Source: Pantoea sp. GD03673 (GTDB lineage Bacteria; Pseudomonadota; Gammaproteobacteria; Enterobacterales; Enterobacteriaceae). Taken from it: 64,000 bases of DNA. Location: NCBI RefSeq assembly GCF_029844725.1, contig NZ_JAOCKJ010000012.1:27482-91481 (forward strand), in the 5' to 3' direction. Below, in pieces: positions 48,521-57,103 of this stretch. The notes beneath the pieces are model-generated. The model saw only the letters and a program-made list of their open reading frames with translations, ran no database searches and was not told the origin of the DNA. Positions within the stretch are counted from its first letter, which is position 1; every line of letters starts with the position of its first letter. A program made the translations under genes and the position numbers.

Positions 48521-49305
48521 TGGGACGGTACGACGAATTTCTGGCCGACAATCCACCGACGATTAACGAGGCCACCAGCAGTGAAACTGAGCAACCCGCT
48601 ACCGCCGTCGATACGCCGGATAGCAGCAACGCTGTTATCGATCTCGACGCCGCCACGCCGACCGCCGCCACGTCACCCGATGGTGATACCTCTGGCGGTA
48701 CTGATGACGCTGACAGCGGCAGCAGTGAGGATCATGACCCGCTGAGCGCCCCGCTTCCGGATGCCCTTGCCGCACGCGAACAGAGCACGGCGCTGAAGCC
48801 ACGCTACAAAGGGCATGCCCCATTTAACAACATGGTCCGCCGTGACTGGATTAAAGCGATTGAGAGCGACTACAGCGCTTTTCAGGCGCTGCTGTACCTG
48901 CCGGACATGCGCGACGTCGGGGAAGTGGACGATGAAACCGGCTTTGAACAGCCGTCGTTTACCGAGCTCAACAACAACCAGCGGAACCTGAGCTATGAAG
49001 ACGCTGATCCGGTCATTGTCACGGTGCTGGATTGCCCGGACGAGCGCGAGAGTTTCCAGGTGCTCGATGCCGACGGCGAACAGGACGGATTAACCGACGA
49101 CGTGCTGATCCTGCGCATCGCCGCCGAGGGCGTGCCGGTTGGCTCAATTCTTGAGTGGAATGAAGAGATGGCCAGCGGCACCCTGGCGCGCCGGTGGTGG
49201 TACGTTCACCGGATTTATGGCTTCGGCACGCAGAATGTCGGATCGCTTTACTACTGCATCCCTGCCCGCAATTTTGACACCACCAGCAATGGACGTATCG
49301 AATGA
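48520..49305 (+). CDS. Late structural-type protein with low-complexity N-terminus (261 aa)
   Basis: The first ~90 residues are Thr/Ser/Asp/Ala-rich and probably disordered. The remainder is compact and aromatic (RRDWIKAIESDYSAFQALLYLPDM, then GTLARRWWYVHRIYGFG). It overlaps neighbours at both ends (TAATG; ATGA). It is probably a baseplate or tail component by position. Confidence 0.55.
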   Translation: MGRYDEFLADNPPTINEATSSETEQPATAVDTPDSSNAVIDLDAATPTAATSPDGDTSGGTDDADSGSSEDHDPLSAPLPDALAAREQSTALKPRYKGHAPFNNMVRRDWIKAIESDYSAFQALLYLPDMRDVGEVDDETGFEQPSFTELNNNQRNLSYEDADPVIVTVLDCPDERESFQVLDADGEQDGLTDDVLILRIAAEGVPVGSILEWNEEMASGTLARRWWYVHRIYGFGTQNVGSLYYCIPARNFDTTSNGRIE

Positions 49306-50072
49306 ATCAGCTGCTTTCCCGTACCCGTGAATGGGTGACTACACGCACCGGCAAAGTGGAGAGTACCGGCTTCACCGCCGCTGATGCCGCCGTAGCGAAG
49401 GCGCTGAATGACGTGTTCAGCAGCGCCGTAATGACCGCCCCGCGCCAGCATGAGCAGCGCTATAGCGCCTTCCTGGCGCGGAAGCCGGAAGACCGTGTAT
49501 TCGTCGGCAAGTTTGATGACGTCATGGATTTTCTGCGCGCCGTGCGCCAGGCGGGCGCCGGACGCCGCAGCGTGCAGGCGTCGGACATGCCGGATTTAAA
49601 CCGCGACGCCCTGCCGCTGATCAACCTGTCTCGCGGGTTTGATATCACCTATGACAACAACGACCAGGAGATTGATCGCAACCTGGGTGCCATTACCGAC
49701 GAGTCACAGGGAAAGATGCCGCTGGCCGAGATTGAGGCTACACAGGCCTCGCTCAATTACTCCATCACGCTGATTGCCAGTGACAAAGATACGCTGTCGC
49801 TGATGTGCAACACGCTGGCCGCTAACTTCCGCTCCCGGCTCACCACTAACTTCAAGGCGCAGGAAAAGCTGGTCAACTGGCCCGTTGAGATCAACTGCAG
49901 CATTCAGGACGCCAAAACCATCATGTTCAGCGATATGTCGCCGCCGTTCACCCAAGATCGGATTTACGCCTGCCAGGCGTCGCTGATTGTCATGGTGGAT
50001 GTGCTGACCGCGCATGAAGTTGATGCCCGGAGCGTACGGTATGACACCCAGCTGGCACCAGGGGGCAACTGA
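49302..50072 (+). CDS. Probable baseplate or tail-completion protein (256 aa)
   Basis: It starts inside the end of the previous gene. It lies directly ahead of the hub-like gene in an overlapping late operon. Recognisable features are FDITYDNNDQEIDRNLG and a strand-rich C-terminus. A tail structural role is inferred from position. I do not recognise a named family. Confidence 0.5.
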   Translation: MNQLLSRTREWVTTRTGKVESTGFTAADAAVAKALNDVFSSAVMTAPRQHEQRYSAFLARKPEDRVFVGKFDDVMDFLRAVRQAGAGRRSVQASDMPDLNRDALPLINLSRGFDITYDNNDQEIDRNLGAITDESQGKMPLAEIEATQASLNYSITLIASDKDTLSLMCNTLAANFRSRLTTNFKAQEKLVNWPVEINCSIQDAKTIMFSDMSPPFTQDRIYACQASLIVMVDVLTAHEVDARSVRYDTQLAPGGN

Positions 50073-51061
50073 TGGCTGATCAGCAGAATAAGCCCATGCA
50101 GTACTTCCTGCAGTCGGTCCTGCTTAATGGCGTGGAAATGCCGCGCAGCTGGATAACGTCTGTGATTTACATCGAGAAGACGTCGCTGACTTCGCCGCTG
50201 CTGGTGCTGGAGACGCACGACCCAGCCGGAAAGCTGGTGGACGAAATGGGCGCCCGGTATGGCGCTGAGCTGGTGGCAGAGCTGGGCGACCCGACCGGGC
50301 AGCGCGGCGCGTATACAGAGACGTTTTTCGTGACGTCCGCGCCCGCCAGCGGTGACGTGGTGCGGATCATTGCCGTGTCAGCGGATCTCAAGCGTCTCAA
50401 AACCCCATCCGCCCGCGTGCGGCTGTATGCCGACCGTCAGCCAGGTGACGTCATGGCCGAGTTCGCGGGCAAAATGACGATTGAGGCTGACGCCTTCCGC
50501 AAAGCGATGACCTATCACCTCAATATGGGCGAGAAGCCGTCCGGCGTGCTGCGCCAGATAGCGGAAGATCACGGCGCGCTGGTGTGGTGCGCCCGCGGGA
50601 AATTCTGCATGAAGGACATGGCAAAGCTGATCGGCACAAAGGCGGCATTTGTCTATGAGGCCAACAATCCGCAGGCCGAATACACGATTAGCAAGCTGAG
50701 CAACATCAACCAGGATGCCGCCGCCACCAGCAGCCGGGACTATCAGTATGTCGGCTACTCCATGACAGAGGGCTACGTGGCCGTGGGCGATAAGACGAAG
50801 CCGGTCAAATACATTTCTGACGCCGATGTGGCAACGCTGACCAACATGGCACGGGTGATCGTCCCTAAGCTGGATATTGAGGTCAGCGGCAACGCAGACG
50901 TCACCGCTGGCATGATTATCGGCGTGCAGATCCATCGCTATGACGCGGAGAACCAGGTAGACGAAACGTTACCGAAAAACTTTATCGCCGTTGCGGTCAT
51001 TCACCATGAGGATCGGATTGGCTACACCACCCGCATGATTTTAGGAGTACCCAATCAGTGA
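50072..51061 (+). CDS. Baseplate hub protein (gp27/gpD-like)
   Basis: This 329-residue protein has the layout of T4 gp27 and P2 gpD hub proteins: two beta-barrel halves, with a first strand-rich module (WITSVIYIEKTSLTSPLLVLETHDPAGKLVD), then a helical insertion (LNMGEKPSGVLRQIAEDHGALVWC). It overlaps the preceding and following genes and is followed directly by the OB-fold spike protein, the usual hub-spike order. The family call is structural inference. Confidence 0.6.
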   Translation: MADQQNKPMQYFLQSVLLNGVEMPRSWITSVIYIEKTSLTSPLLVLETHDPAGKLVDEMGARYGAELVAELGDPTGQRGAYTETFFVTSAPASGDVVRIIAVSADLKRLKTPSARVRLYADRQPGDVMAEFAGKMTIEADAFRKAMTYHLNMGEKPSGVLRQIAEDHGALVWCARGKFCMKDMAKLIGTKAAFVYEANNPQAEYTISKLSNINQDAAATSSRDYQYVGYSMTEGYVAVGDKTKPVKYISDADVATLTNMARVIVPKLDIEVSGNADVTAGMIIGVQIHRYDAENQVDETLPKNFIAVAVIHHEDRIGYTTRMILGVPNQ

Positions 51062-51666
51062 GTAAGCAGCGCGCCATTATCACGGCCACAAAAGACCCGC
51101 AGGGACACATGCGGGCGCAGATCCGCCTCACTCCGCAGTGGGCGGACGTGGATGCAGATACCCTCCCCTGGGCGGAATATCAGCTTCCGATCGGCAACAC
51201 GTTTGTACCCTGCATCGTGGGCGATCAGGTATGGGTGGAGTTTCCCTACAAAGACGGCAGCGGAAAGCCGGATACCCGGCGCCCGCTGATCACCGGCGCG
51301 GCGCAGTCGGCACCGGGCGGCGTGCCAAGTGTCGCGCCTGAAGCCTCCGGACAGGGGGGCGGGTATGAGCCACCAGCTGTGGACGGTGCGCCAGCGCGCC
51401 CCTCCCTGAATCCAACCACAGATTTTGTGTCGCACCGCAACAACCTGCTGGAGATCCGGTCTGCTGGTGGCGGGTATGAAATTGCCAATACTGCCAGCGG
51501 TTCGCGTATCGGGATGAATGAAGGCGGGGATATTTACCTGCTGGGGCCGGGGAACCTGGTGATCGACGTCGGCGGCAACTTGACTATCAAGGCTGGCGGG
51601 AAAATCGTGTTCCAGTCTGACGGACCATTCAGCGCAACCGCGCCTCAATTCGAGTTCAGTCAGTAA
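51058..51666 (+). CDS. Baseplate central spike protein (gp5/VgrG-type OB fold)
   Basis: The N-terminal ~85 residues have the gp5 OB-fold signature: RAQIRLTPQWADVDADTLPWAEYQLP, then VGDQVWVEFPYKDGSGKPDTRRPLITG. A glycine/proline linker and a C-terminal beta-helix-type repeat (ISNTASGSR-like GSRIGMNEGGDIYLLGPGN, GNLTIKAGGK) follow. No lysozyme domain is present. It forms the cell-puncturing spike under the tail tube. A PAAR tip protein lies at 57907. Confidence 0.75.
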   Translation: MSKQRAIITATKDPQGHMRAQIRLTPQWADVDADTLPWAEYQLPIGNTFVPCIVGDQVWVEFPYKDGSGKPDTRRPLITGAAQSAPGGVPSVAPEASGQGGGYEPPAVDGAPARPSLNPTTDFVSHRNNLLEIRSAGGGYEIANTASGSRIGMNEGGDIYLLGPGNLVIDVGGNLTIKAGGKIVFQSDGPFSATAPQFEFSQ

Positions 51667-51670
51667 GGGT

Positions 51671-51697
51671 TATCTTAAATCTAAAATATTATTTAGA
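51671..51697. promoter_or_regulatory. Candidate operator palindrome before rdgC
   Basis: TCTAAA (51680-51685) and TTTAGA (51692-51697) lie 34 bp before rdgC, with a 6-base gap. It is similar to the element before ref (44858-44879), suggesting that the two recombination genes share a regulator. Confidence 0.4.
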
Positions 51698-51730
51698 ATG
51701 TGTTAACGCTATAAGTTGAGACATTCCTGA

Positions 51731-52639
51731 ATGAAATCACCCTTCTTTAAAAACGTCATGGCCTACAGCCTGAACCGGGATATTCCGCTCGATGCGGATC
51801 AGCTGGAGCAGCAGCTGCAGGCGATGACGTTTTCCCCCTGTGCTGCGCAGGACATGGCTAAATCAGGCTGGATCAATGTCACGTCAGACGGCCTTCTGCT
51901 GGCCGAGAACGGTCAGTACCTGCTGTGCTGCCAGCATGAAACCAAGATTATGCCAGTGGCAACGCTCAACGATTACGTCGCCGAGAAAGTGGAGAAAATT
52001 GAGCGTGAGCAGGCGCGCAAGGTGCGCCGCAGTGAAAGAGTCAGCCTGAGAGACGAGGCGCTGTGTGTGCTTCTGCCGCGTGCTTTCTCACGTCGCTCTG
52101 AGTCCTACATCTGGATCGATAGCGTGAACAGCCGTATCTACGTTGACGCGGCCAGCGCTAAATCTGCTGAAGATATGCTGGCGCTGCTGCGCAAAACTAT
52201 CGGCTCCCTGCCGGTTATTCCAATGATGACTGCTGACCCCATCGAGCTGACGCTGACGGAATGGTTGCGCGCCGCAGAACTGCCCGCCGGTTTTGCGCTG
52301 GGCGACGAGGCCGAACTGGCGGCAATACTTGAAGACGGCGGCAAAATCCGCTGCAAAAAACAGGACTTACTGAGCGACGAGGTGCGCACGCATATCGAGG
52401 CCGGAAAACTGGTCACGCAGCTTAGCCTGGACTGGCAGGAGCGCATTTTCTGCCGCGTGTCCGATGACCTGAGCATTAAGGGCATTAAGTACGCTGACAT
52501 GCTCACCCAGCAGAATGATGATATCGACCGCGAGGATCAGCGCGCGCGCATGCTGGCCGATTTCATGCTTTTTACGTCCGAGTTTTCCAACTTCTTTTCC
52601 GGACTGGTGGATGCGCTGGGCGGTGAGGCGAAGCGATGA
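51731..52639 (+). CDS. rdgC: RdgC-like nucleoid/recombination modulator
   Basis: At 302 residues it matches E. coli RdgC (303) block by block: FKNVMAYSLNRDIPLDADQLEQQLQAM, QDMAKSGW, LLPRAFSR, WIDSVNSRIYVDAASAKSAEDMLALLRKTIGSLPV, PIELTLTEWLRA, ILEDGGKIR, and DWQERIF. RdgC forms a ring around DNA and restrains RecA filament formation. Carried by a phage-plasmid, it could tune RecA use together with Ref. It overlaps the methyltransferase start (ATGA). Confidence 0.93.
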   Translation: MKSPFFKNVMAYSLNRDIPLDADQLEQQLQAMTFSPCAAQDMAKSGWINVTSDGLLLAENGQYLLCCQHETKIMPVATLNDYVAEKVEKIEREQARKVRRSERVSLRDEALCVLLPRAFSRRSESYIWIDSVNSRIYVDAASAKSAEDMLALLRKTIGSLPVIPMMTADPIELTLTEWLRAAELPAGFALGDEAELAAILEDGGKIRCKKQDLLSDEVRTHIEAGKLVTQLSLDWQERIFCRVSDDLSIKGIKYADMLTQQNDDIDREDQRARMLADFMLFTSEFSNFFSGLVDALGGEAKR

Positions 52640-55062
52640 TTACTTACGGCTCCGTTTGCTCCGGCATTGAAGCGGCCAGCGTGGCGTGGGAAGGGCTGGG
52701 ATGGAAAGCGGCCTGGTTCGCGGAGATTGAAAAGTTCCCCGCGGCCGTGCTGGCGCATCGCTATCCGGACGTCCCTAACCTGGGCGATATGACAAAGATT
52801 GCCGCTGGTGTTCGCGCTAGCTCTATCCCTGCCCCCGCCGTGATGGTGGGCGGCACCCCGTGCCAGGCGTTCTCTATCGCCGGACTCCGTAAAAGCCTCG
52901 ACGACCCACGCGGTCAACTCACCCTTGCCTATGTAGATTTAGCGAATGCCATTGACGAAAAAAGAGTATCAACCGGCGAACAACCAGCCGTCCACCTGTG
53001 GGAAAACGTGCCGGGAAGCCTCAGCACCGATGACAACGCCTTTGGATACTTCCTTGCCGGAATGGCTGGCGAAGATGAAGCGTTTGAACCAGGCCCAAGA
53101 CCTGAGCACGGGAAAAACGGCCCCGGCTGGCGATGGAAAAAAAGCGACGGCAAGCATGTGGCGAAGTGGCCAAAGTCTGGTTGTGTTATTGGACGACAGC
53201 GCAAACTCGCCTGGCGACTGCTCGATGCCCAATACTTCGGAGTGGCCCAACGCCGCCGCCGTGTGTTCGTTGTCGCAAGTGCTCGAAACGACGTTGATCC
53301 CGCAGAAATACTTCTTGAGTTCGACGGCGTGCGCCGGGATTCTCCGCCGCGCAGAGAAACGGGGCAGGCAGTTGCCCCACTTACTGCTAACGGCTCTGGA
53401 GTCGGTGGCCCGGACTTCTCCCACGCCGCAGCCGGTCACTTAATTTCTGCGTTTGGCGGCGGCAACTGCTCAGGATCGCTTAGCGTGGCCGCGTGCCTGA
53501 CGGCCAAAGGCCAGCGAAACGATTTTGACGTCGAGACATTTGCCGTGCAAAGCGCCACGGGCGAGGTTAGCCACACTTTGACGGCAGAAGGTCACGACGC
53601 CTCCGAAGATGGCACAGGGCGAGGCACGCCGACCGTTGCTTATGGCTTCCAGACACGCATAGCGCGTAACGGCCGCGGCGACATGGCGGACGTTTGCCAC
53701 GCGCTTAGCGCTGAATCCGGGGAAACGGGCAAAGGTGACGCTGCACCGTGTGTTGCCAGGTGTGTTGAGCATGCCGCTTTTGCTGAAAATACCCGTGGGG
53801 AGATCCGGTTGTTCAATGGCGACGGGCAGATCACCGGCGCGCTGTCGGCTGGTGGCGGGAAACCCGGCCAGGGATACCCCTCTGTCGTCAGCCAGTGCGA
53901 AGTCCGGCGCCTGACGCCTAAAGAATGTGAGCGCCTGCAGGGCTTCCCTGACGGCTGGACCCTGATCCCGGAAAAGAAGCGCAACGTTCTTGCCGCTGAT
54001 GAACTGGCCTATCTCCGCCTGATGCACCCCGACATGCCGGAGGAAGAGGCGCACCGGCTGGCGGCTGATGGTCCTCGCTACAAAGCGATCGGGAACTCCA
54101 TGCCCGTGCCGGTTATGCGCTGGATTGGGGATCGGATTGCTAATCAGATCATGCTGGTGGCGGGTGAAATCGAGCCTCAGCCAGCAGCCCTCCCCGCTTC
54201 GCCAGCGGCAAAGAAAAAGCGTGCGCCGGCGCGCAGGATTGCGGACGACAAATACCCCCGCTCATTCCTGAAGTGGGCGGGTGGCAAACACTCTGTACTG
54301 GATGAAATCAGGGCGATGCTTTCTACCGGCGATCGTCTCATTGAGCCATTCGTCGGCAGCGGCACGGTCTTTATCAACGCAGGCTTTAAGCGCAACCTGT
54401 TGGGCGATGTTAACCCGGATCTGATTAACCTCTTCAACCAGCTGCAGGGCAATCCTGATGCCGTAATTAAGGCGGCTTACCAGCTGGAGCGAGGCTGTCT
54501 GTCTAATGAGGCGTATCTCGCTATCCGTGATGAGTTCAACGGGCGCAAGGCTCACGCTGTACGCCACGCAGCGCTTTTCCTGGCGCTAATGCGAACCAGC
54601 TTTAACGGGCTATGCCGGTATAACCAGAAAGGCCTGTTTAATGTGGGCTGGAATAAGAAGGGTGAGGCGAATTACTTCCCGATGGATGAACTGACGCACT
54701 TCACCGGCATGCAGAAAGAAATGACGTTCATGTGTGCCGGGTTTGAGGATGTGATCGCGCAGGCGGGTCAAGGAGACGTGATTTTCTGTGACCCCCCGTA
54801 TGAGCCTCTGCCGGACGAAGCCGGGTTTACAGCATACAGTGGCACCTCATTCACCTTTGCGGATCAGGTGCGGCTGGTGGAGTGTCTGGTGGCGGCGCGG
54901 GACCGTGGCGCAAAGGTGGTAATCACAAACAGCAGCGCTCCTGCCATTCTGTACCTGTATATCAACAATGGCTTCAGAATCACCCCGCTGGCCACACGCC
55001 GATCCGTATCCTGCAAAAGTGAAACGCGCAAAACGGTCAACGACATAATTGCCGCTCTCTGA
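52636..55062 (+). CDS. dmt: Bifunctional DNA methyltransferase: Dcm-like N-half, Dam-like C-half
   Basis: It has 808 residues, the size I recall for P1 Dmt. The N-terminal C5-cytosine domain has catalytic C76 in GGTPCQAFSIAG, ENVPGS, the QRRRRVFVV motif, and closing motifs LTPKECERLQGFPDGW and AIGNSMPVPV. The C-terminal Dam-type domain begins near residue 539 with RSFLKWAGGK and EPFVGSGTVF, and has the catalytic DPPY at 719-722. The Dam half would methylate GATC, supporting pac cleavage, origin function and cre control even when host Dam is limiting. The cytosine target is unknown. Confidence 0.93.
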   Translation: MITYGSVCSGIEAASVAWEGLGWKAAWFAEIEKFPAAVLAHRYPDVPNLGDMTKIAAGVRASSIPAPAVMVGGTPCQAFSIAGLRKSLDDPRGQLTLAYVDLANAIDEKRVSTGEQPAVHLWENVPGSLSTDDNAFGYFLAGMAGEDEAFEPGPRPEHGKNGPGWRWKKSDGKHVAKWPKSGCVIGRQRKLAWRLLDAQYFGVAQRRRRVFVVASARNDVDPAEILLEFDGVRRDSPPRRETGQAVAPLTANGSGVGGPDFSHAAAGHLISAFGGGNCSGSLSVAACLTAKGQRNDFDVETFAVQSATGEVSHTLTAEGHDASEDGTGRGTPTVAYGFQTRIARNGRGDMADVCHALSAESGETGKGDAAPCVARCVEHAAFAENTRGEIRLFNGDGQITGALSAGGGKPGQGYPSVVSQCEVRRLTPKECERLQGFPDGWTLIPEKKRNVLAADELAYLRLMHPDMPEEEAHRLAADGPRYKAIGNSMPVPVMRWIGDRIANQIMLVAGEIEPQPAALPASPAAKKKRAPARRIADDKYPRSFLKWAGGKHSVLDEIRAMLSTGDRLIEPFVGSGTVFINAGFKRNLLGDVNPDLINLFNQLQGNPDAVIKAAYQLERGCLSNEAYLAIRDEFNGRKAHAVRHAALFLALMRTSFNGLCRYNQKGLFNVGWNKKGEANYFPMDELTHFTGMQKEMTFMCAGFEDVIAQAGQGDVIFCDPPYEPLPDEAGFTAYSGTSFTFADQVRLVECLVAARDRGAKVVITNSSAPAILYLYINNGFRITPLATRRSVSCKSETRKTVNDIIAAL
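52946..53443 (+). other. Possible overprinted frame inside the cytosine methyltransferase domain
   Basis: A second frame of 165 codons lies within dmt. It reads SEWPNAAAVCSLSQVLET, then KYFLSSTACAGILRRAEKRG, where the main frame reads the conserved AQYFGVAQRRRRVFVV. I recall very similar text in many database entries from phage Dcm-like loci, so conservation in this frame may be real or may be a shadow of the conserved main frame. No ribosome-binding site is obvious. Confidence 0.3.
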
Positions 55063-55071
55063 AACGAACGA

Positions 55072-55098
55072 AACCCGCTTTATGCGGGTTTTTTTTCT
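55072..55098 (+). terminator. Strong rho-independent terminator after dmt
   Basis: CCCGC and GCGGG around TTTAT (55074-55089), followed by eight T. It closes the rdgC-dmt operon. Confidence 0.85.
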
Positions 55099-55239
55099 TT
55101 ACTGGACTATCAGCAATGTACGTATTTTTGATGCCAACTTTTAATAGAGCACCACTGATGACCAATGGAACGGTCTGCTACTGTTTACAGTCAGTAATCA
55201 GCGAGTATTATTGATGATGTAATGTACAGGGAGATAAAA

Positions 55240-56052
55240 ATGGACGCAGCCTTGCTTGAAATGATGCGCTCAGGTGGAAGGAATAAAGCCTGGGCTGAAA
55301 CAATGGTCAACCTTGAAGCCAGAAAGCTGATTAATACAGCTAACAGGCTGTCAGCCTTACATCTTAACGATGGGCTTACCCGGATGCAGTTTGTCCAGGA
55401 AATAAAATCGGTTGTTGATAAGCAGTTTGCCGCCGCCCGACAAGCAAAATCTGATGAAGAATGTCTGGAGTGCGTTAAACAGCTCAGATCTGAAACAGAA
55501 AACCTTGAAGAGCAAGGAAGATTACTGCTCACAAAGGCAGCACAACTCTATGCAAAAGTGGAGTTTGTTCGCGAAAATAACAAAATTGTGGGTTACATGA
55601 TTTCCGCTGTTCATGTCGCGCTTTCAGGTTTTGCTGTTGTTGGCGGTGCTTTGATGATCGCGACAATGACACCTCTTGGCGTACTGGCAGGTGCCGTTCT
55701 CGTTGTTGACGGGCTTAATGGCCTGTCCAAAGAACTTATTTCCAACCTGTCTGACGTACAAACAGAAGGCATGTTTGCCGATGGTGCAATGCAGGCTGCA
55801 AAATTCATGGGATTTAAACCAGAGTCAGGACTGGCTTTCTACAACACGGTAACGCTCACCGCCAGTGTTTATAGCGTTTGGGGGCTGGCGAGAAAGCCTG
55901 CCGCATGGCGGCTTTTCAGATGGCTGCCCCGTGATTACTTTCGTAAGATTGACACCATGAGTCGTCCAAAGCTGACCATGAAAATAATCGGCTGGGGTGT
56001 ATCGGCTAAAGTGACATTCGATTTACTCAGCATAAGTAACCAATCAAGCTAA
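55240..56052 (+). CDS. Cargo protein with central membrane hairpin (270 aa)
   Basis: I chose the ATG at 55240 because CAGGGAGATAAAA precedes it; the frame is open from 55222. The N-terminal ~120 residues are helical and soluble. Residues ~125-172 (VGYMISAVHVALSGFAVVGGALMIATMTPLGVLAGAVLVVDGLNGL) form two glycine-rich membrane helices, reminiscent of DUF4225-type proteins. The C-terminus is soluble. The gene overlaps a convergent two-helix membrane protein by nine bases. The AT-rich composition and lack of Chi (54880-56756) mark it as cargo. An effector role is possible. Confidence 0.5.
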   Translation: MDAALLEMMRSGGRNKAWAETMVNLEARKLINTANRLSALHLNDGLTRMQFVQEIKSVVDKQFAAARQAKSDEECLECVKQLRSETENLEEQGRLLLTKAAQLYAKVEFVRENNKIVGYMISAVHVALSGFAVVGGALMIATMTPLGVLAGAVLVVDGLNGLSKELISNLSDVQTEGMFADGAMQAAKFMGFKPESGLAFYNTVTLTASVYSVWGLARKPAAWRLFRWLPRDYFRKIDTMSRPKLTMKIIGWGVSAKVTFDLLSISNQSS

Positions 56053-56364
56053 GCCTTTTTTCGACCGCCAGTAGCGCCATGATTTCCAGGCCAGCACTGG
56101 CGGTTGAATAAACGTCACAATGACGACACCGAGCAGCAGAGATAAGCCTCCACCTAAAATGTATGGCTTAGTCGAGAAACAGAGAAGAAATACAAATACT
56201 AGTGTGCAGGATGAAACGATCCATAACAGGACTCTAAATCTGTTTTTTAAATCCACTACTGCTTCGTCCAGCGTTCCACCATAGCTTTCAATATTATTTT
56301 TGATTTTTTTCAAATCAGCATCAGTAAAACCGGACTTCAATAACTCTGATTCATTAACTGTCAT
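56044..56364 (-). CDS. Two-helix membrane protein, convergent with the cargo protein (106 aa)
   Basis: The N-terminal 45 residues are polar (ESELLKSGFTDADLKKIKNNI). Two membrane helices follow (LLWIVSSCTLVFVFLLCF; LGGGLSLLLGVVIVTFI), then a basic C-terminus. Its end overlaps the end of the convergent 270-aa gene. In size and topology it resembles immunity proteins for membrane-active toxins, but that is only an analogy. Confidence 0.45.
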   Translation of the reverse strand: MTVNESELLKSGFTDADLKKIKNNIESYGGTLDEAVVDLKNRFRVLLWIVSSCTLVFVFLLCFSTKPYILGGGLSLLLGVVIVTFIQPPVLAWKSWRYWRSKKGLA

Positions 56365-56501
56365 GGTGCTATACCTTTCATCCTTAAAACGTTAAATCAT
56401 TCTAACGCAATTATATACGTGCATGACTCCCATACATCAACTTCCTTTGGCACTATAATGGACTTCCGAACCATGTAAATGTGTCAAGAAACCGCCAAAT
56501 C

Positions 56502-56909
56502 TTAGGTTAGCTTCATCCCGGTATCCCAGTAGGCTGGTAGTGATTCTGCCGGGATGCCGCGAGGCGTATTCAGCAGCAACAGCGCCTGATCCATCGTGAT
56601 ACGGTTACAGGCATATTCACGGAAAATATAGCCGATAAGGCCTGCCGCCTTCGCTTCTCTGGCCCTGATATTGTAGGCGGTCTGACACTCAGCACTGAGG
56701 CGGCTGGTCTCTTTGAAATAGTATTCCCGCGCTCTCGCATAATCGTCTGTGCAGGCCACCAGCATGTTTTCTGTGATCACTTCATAGCGGCCCTGGCAAT
56801 CTTCGCCGCAGTCCAGCAGCCGCACGCCGGTTCTTTCTGACGATGCCAGTACGGTTTTCTGAATAGGCAGGCCAGTATCGGGGATCATTCGTCCGTAAAC
56901 GTCATTCAT
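56502..56909 (-). CDS. Hypothetical protein (135 aa)
   Basis: AAGGAATGCGAA precedes the ATG. It is a soluble, helical C-terminal half protein (RLSAECQTAYNIRAREAKAAGLIGYIFREYACNRITMDQALLLL), with a strand-rich start. No family is recognised. It is divergent from the 57104 gene, with an AT-rich control region between. Confidence 0.5.
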   Translation of the reverse strand: MNDVYGRMIPDTGLPIQKTVLASSERTGVRLLDCGEDCQGRYEVITENMLVACTDDYARAREYYFKETSRLSAECQTAYNIRAREAKAAGLIGYIFREYACNRITMDQALLLLNTPRGIPAESLPAYWDTGMKLT

Positions 56910-57103
56910 TTCGCATTCCTTTTTTCAGTAAATGGTGGCGCAACCTGCCGCAGAGCCAGACTATACGGGAAAAGTGTCGAAAACTTAAAGTGATTTTTAT
57001 GAAAAATTTATACTTTAAATTCTTTTTTCAGCTATGGCCGCTCATCCCCCCGAAATTACAAACCCCCTATTCTCCCCGCTCCATTTACCACAACGGATGA
57101 ATT
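56910..57103. promoter_or_regulatory. AT-rich divergent region with long imperfect inverted repeat
   Basis: TTAAAGT (56986-56992) and ACTTTAA (57013-57019) flank an AT-rich palindromic centre. AAAAGTGTCGAAA (56970-56982) is an exact 13-base match to sequence just left of the lox-like site (24364-24376). Promoters for 56909 (minus) and 57104 (plus) probably lie here. Confidence 0.4.
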
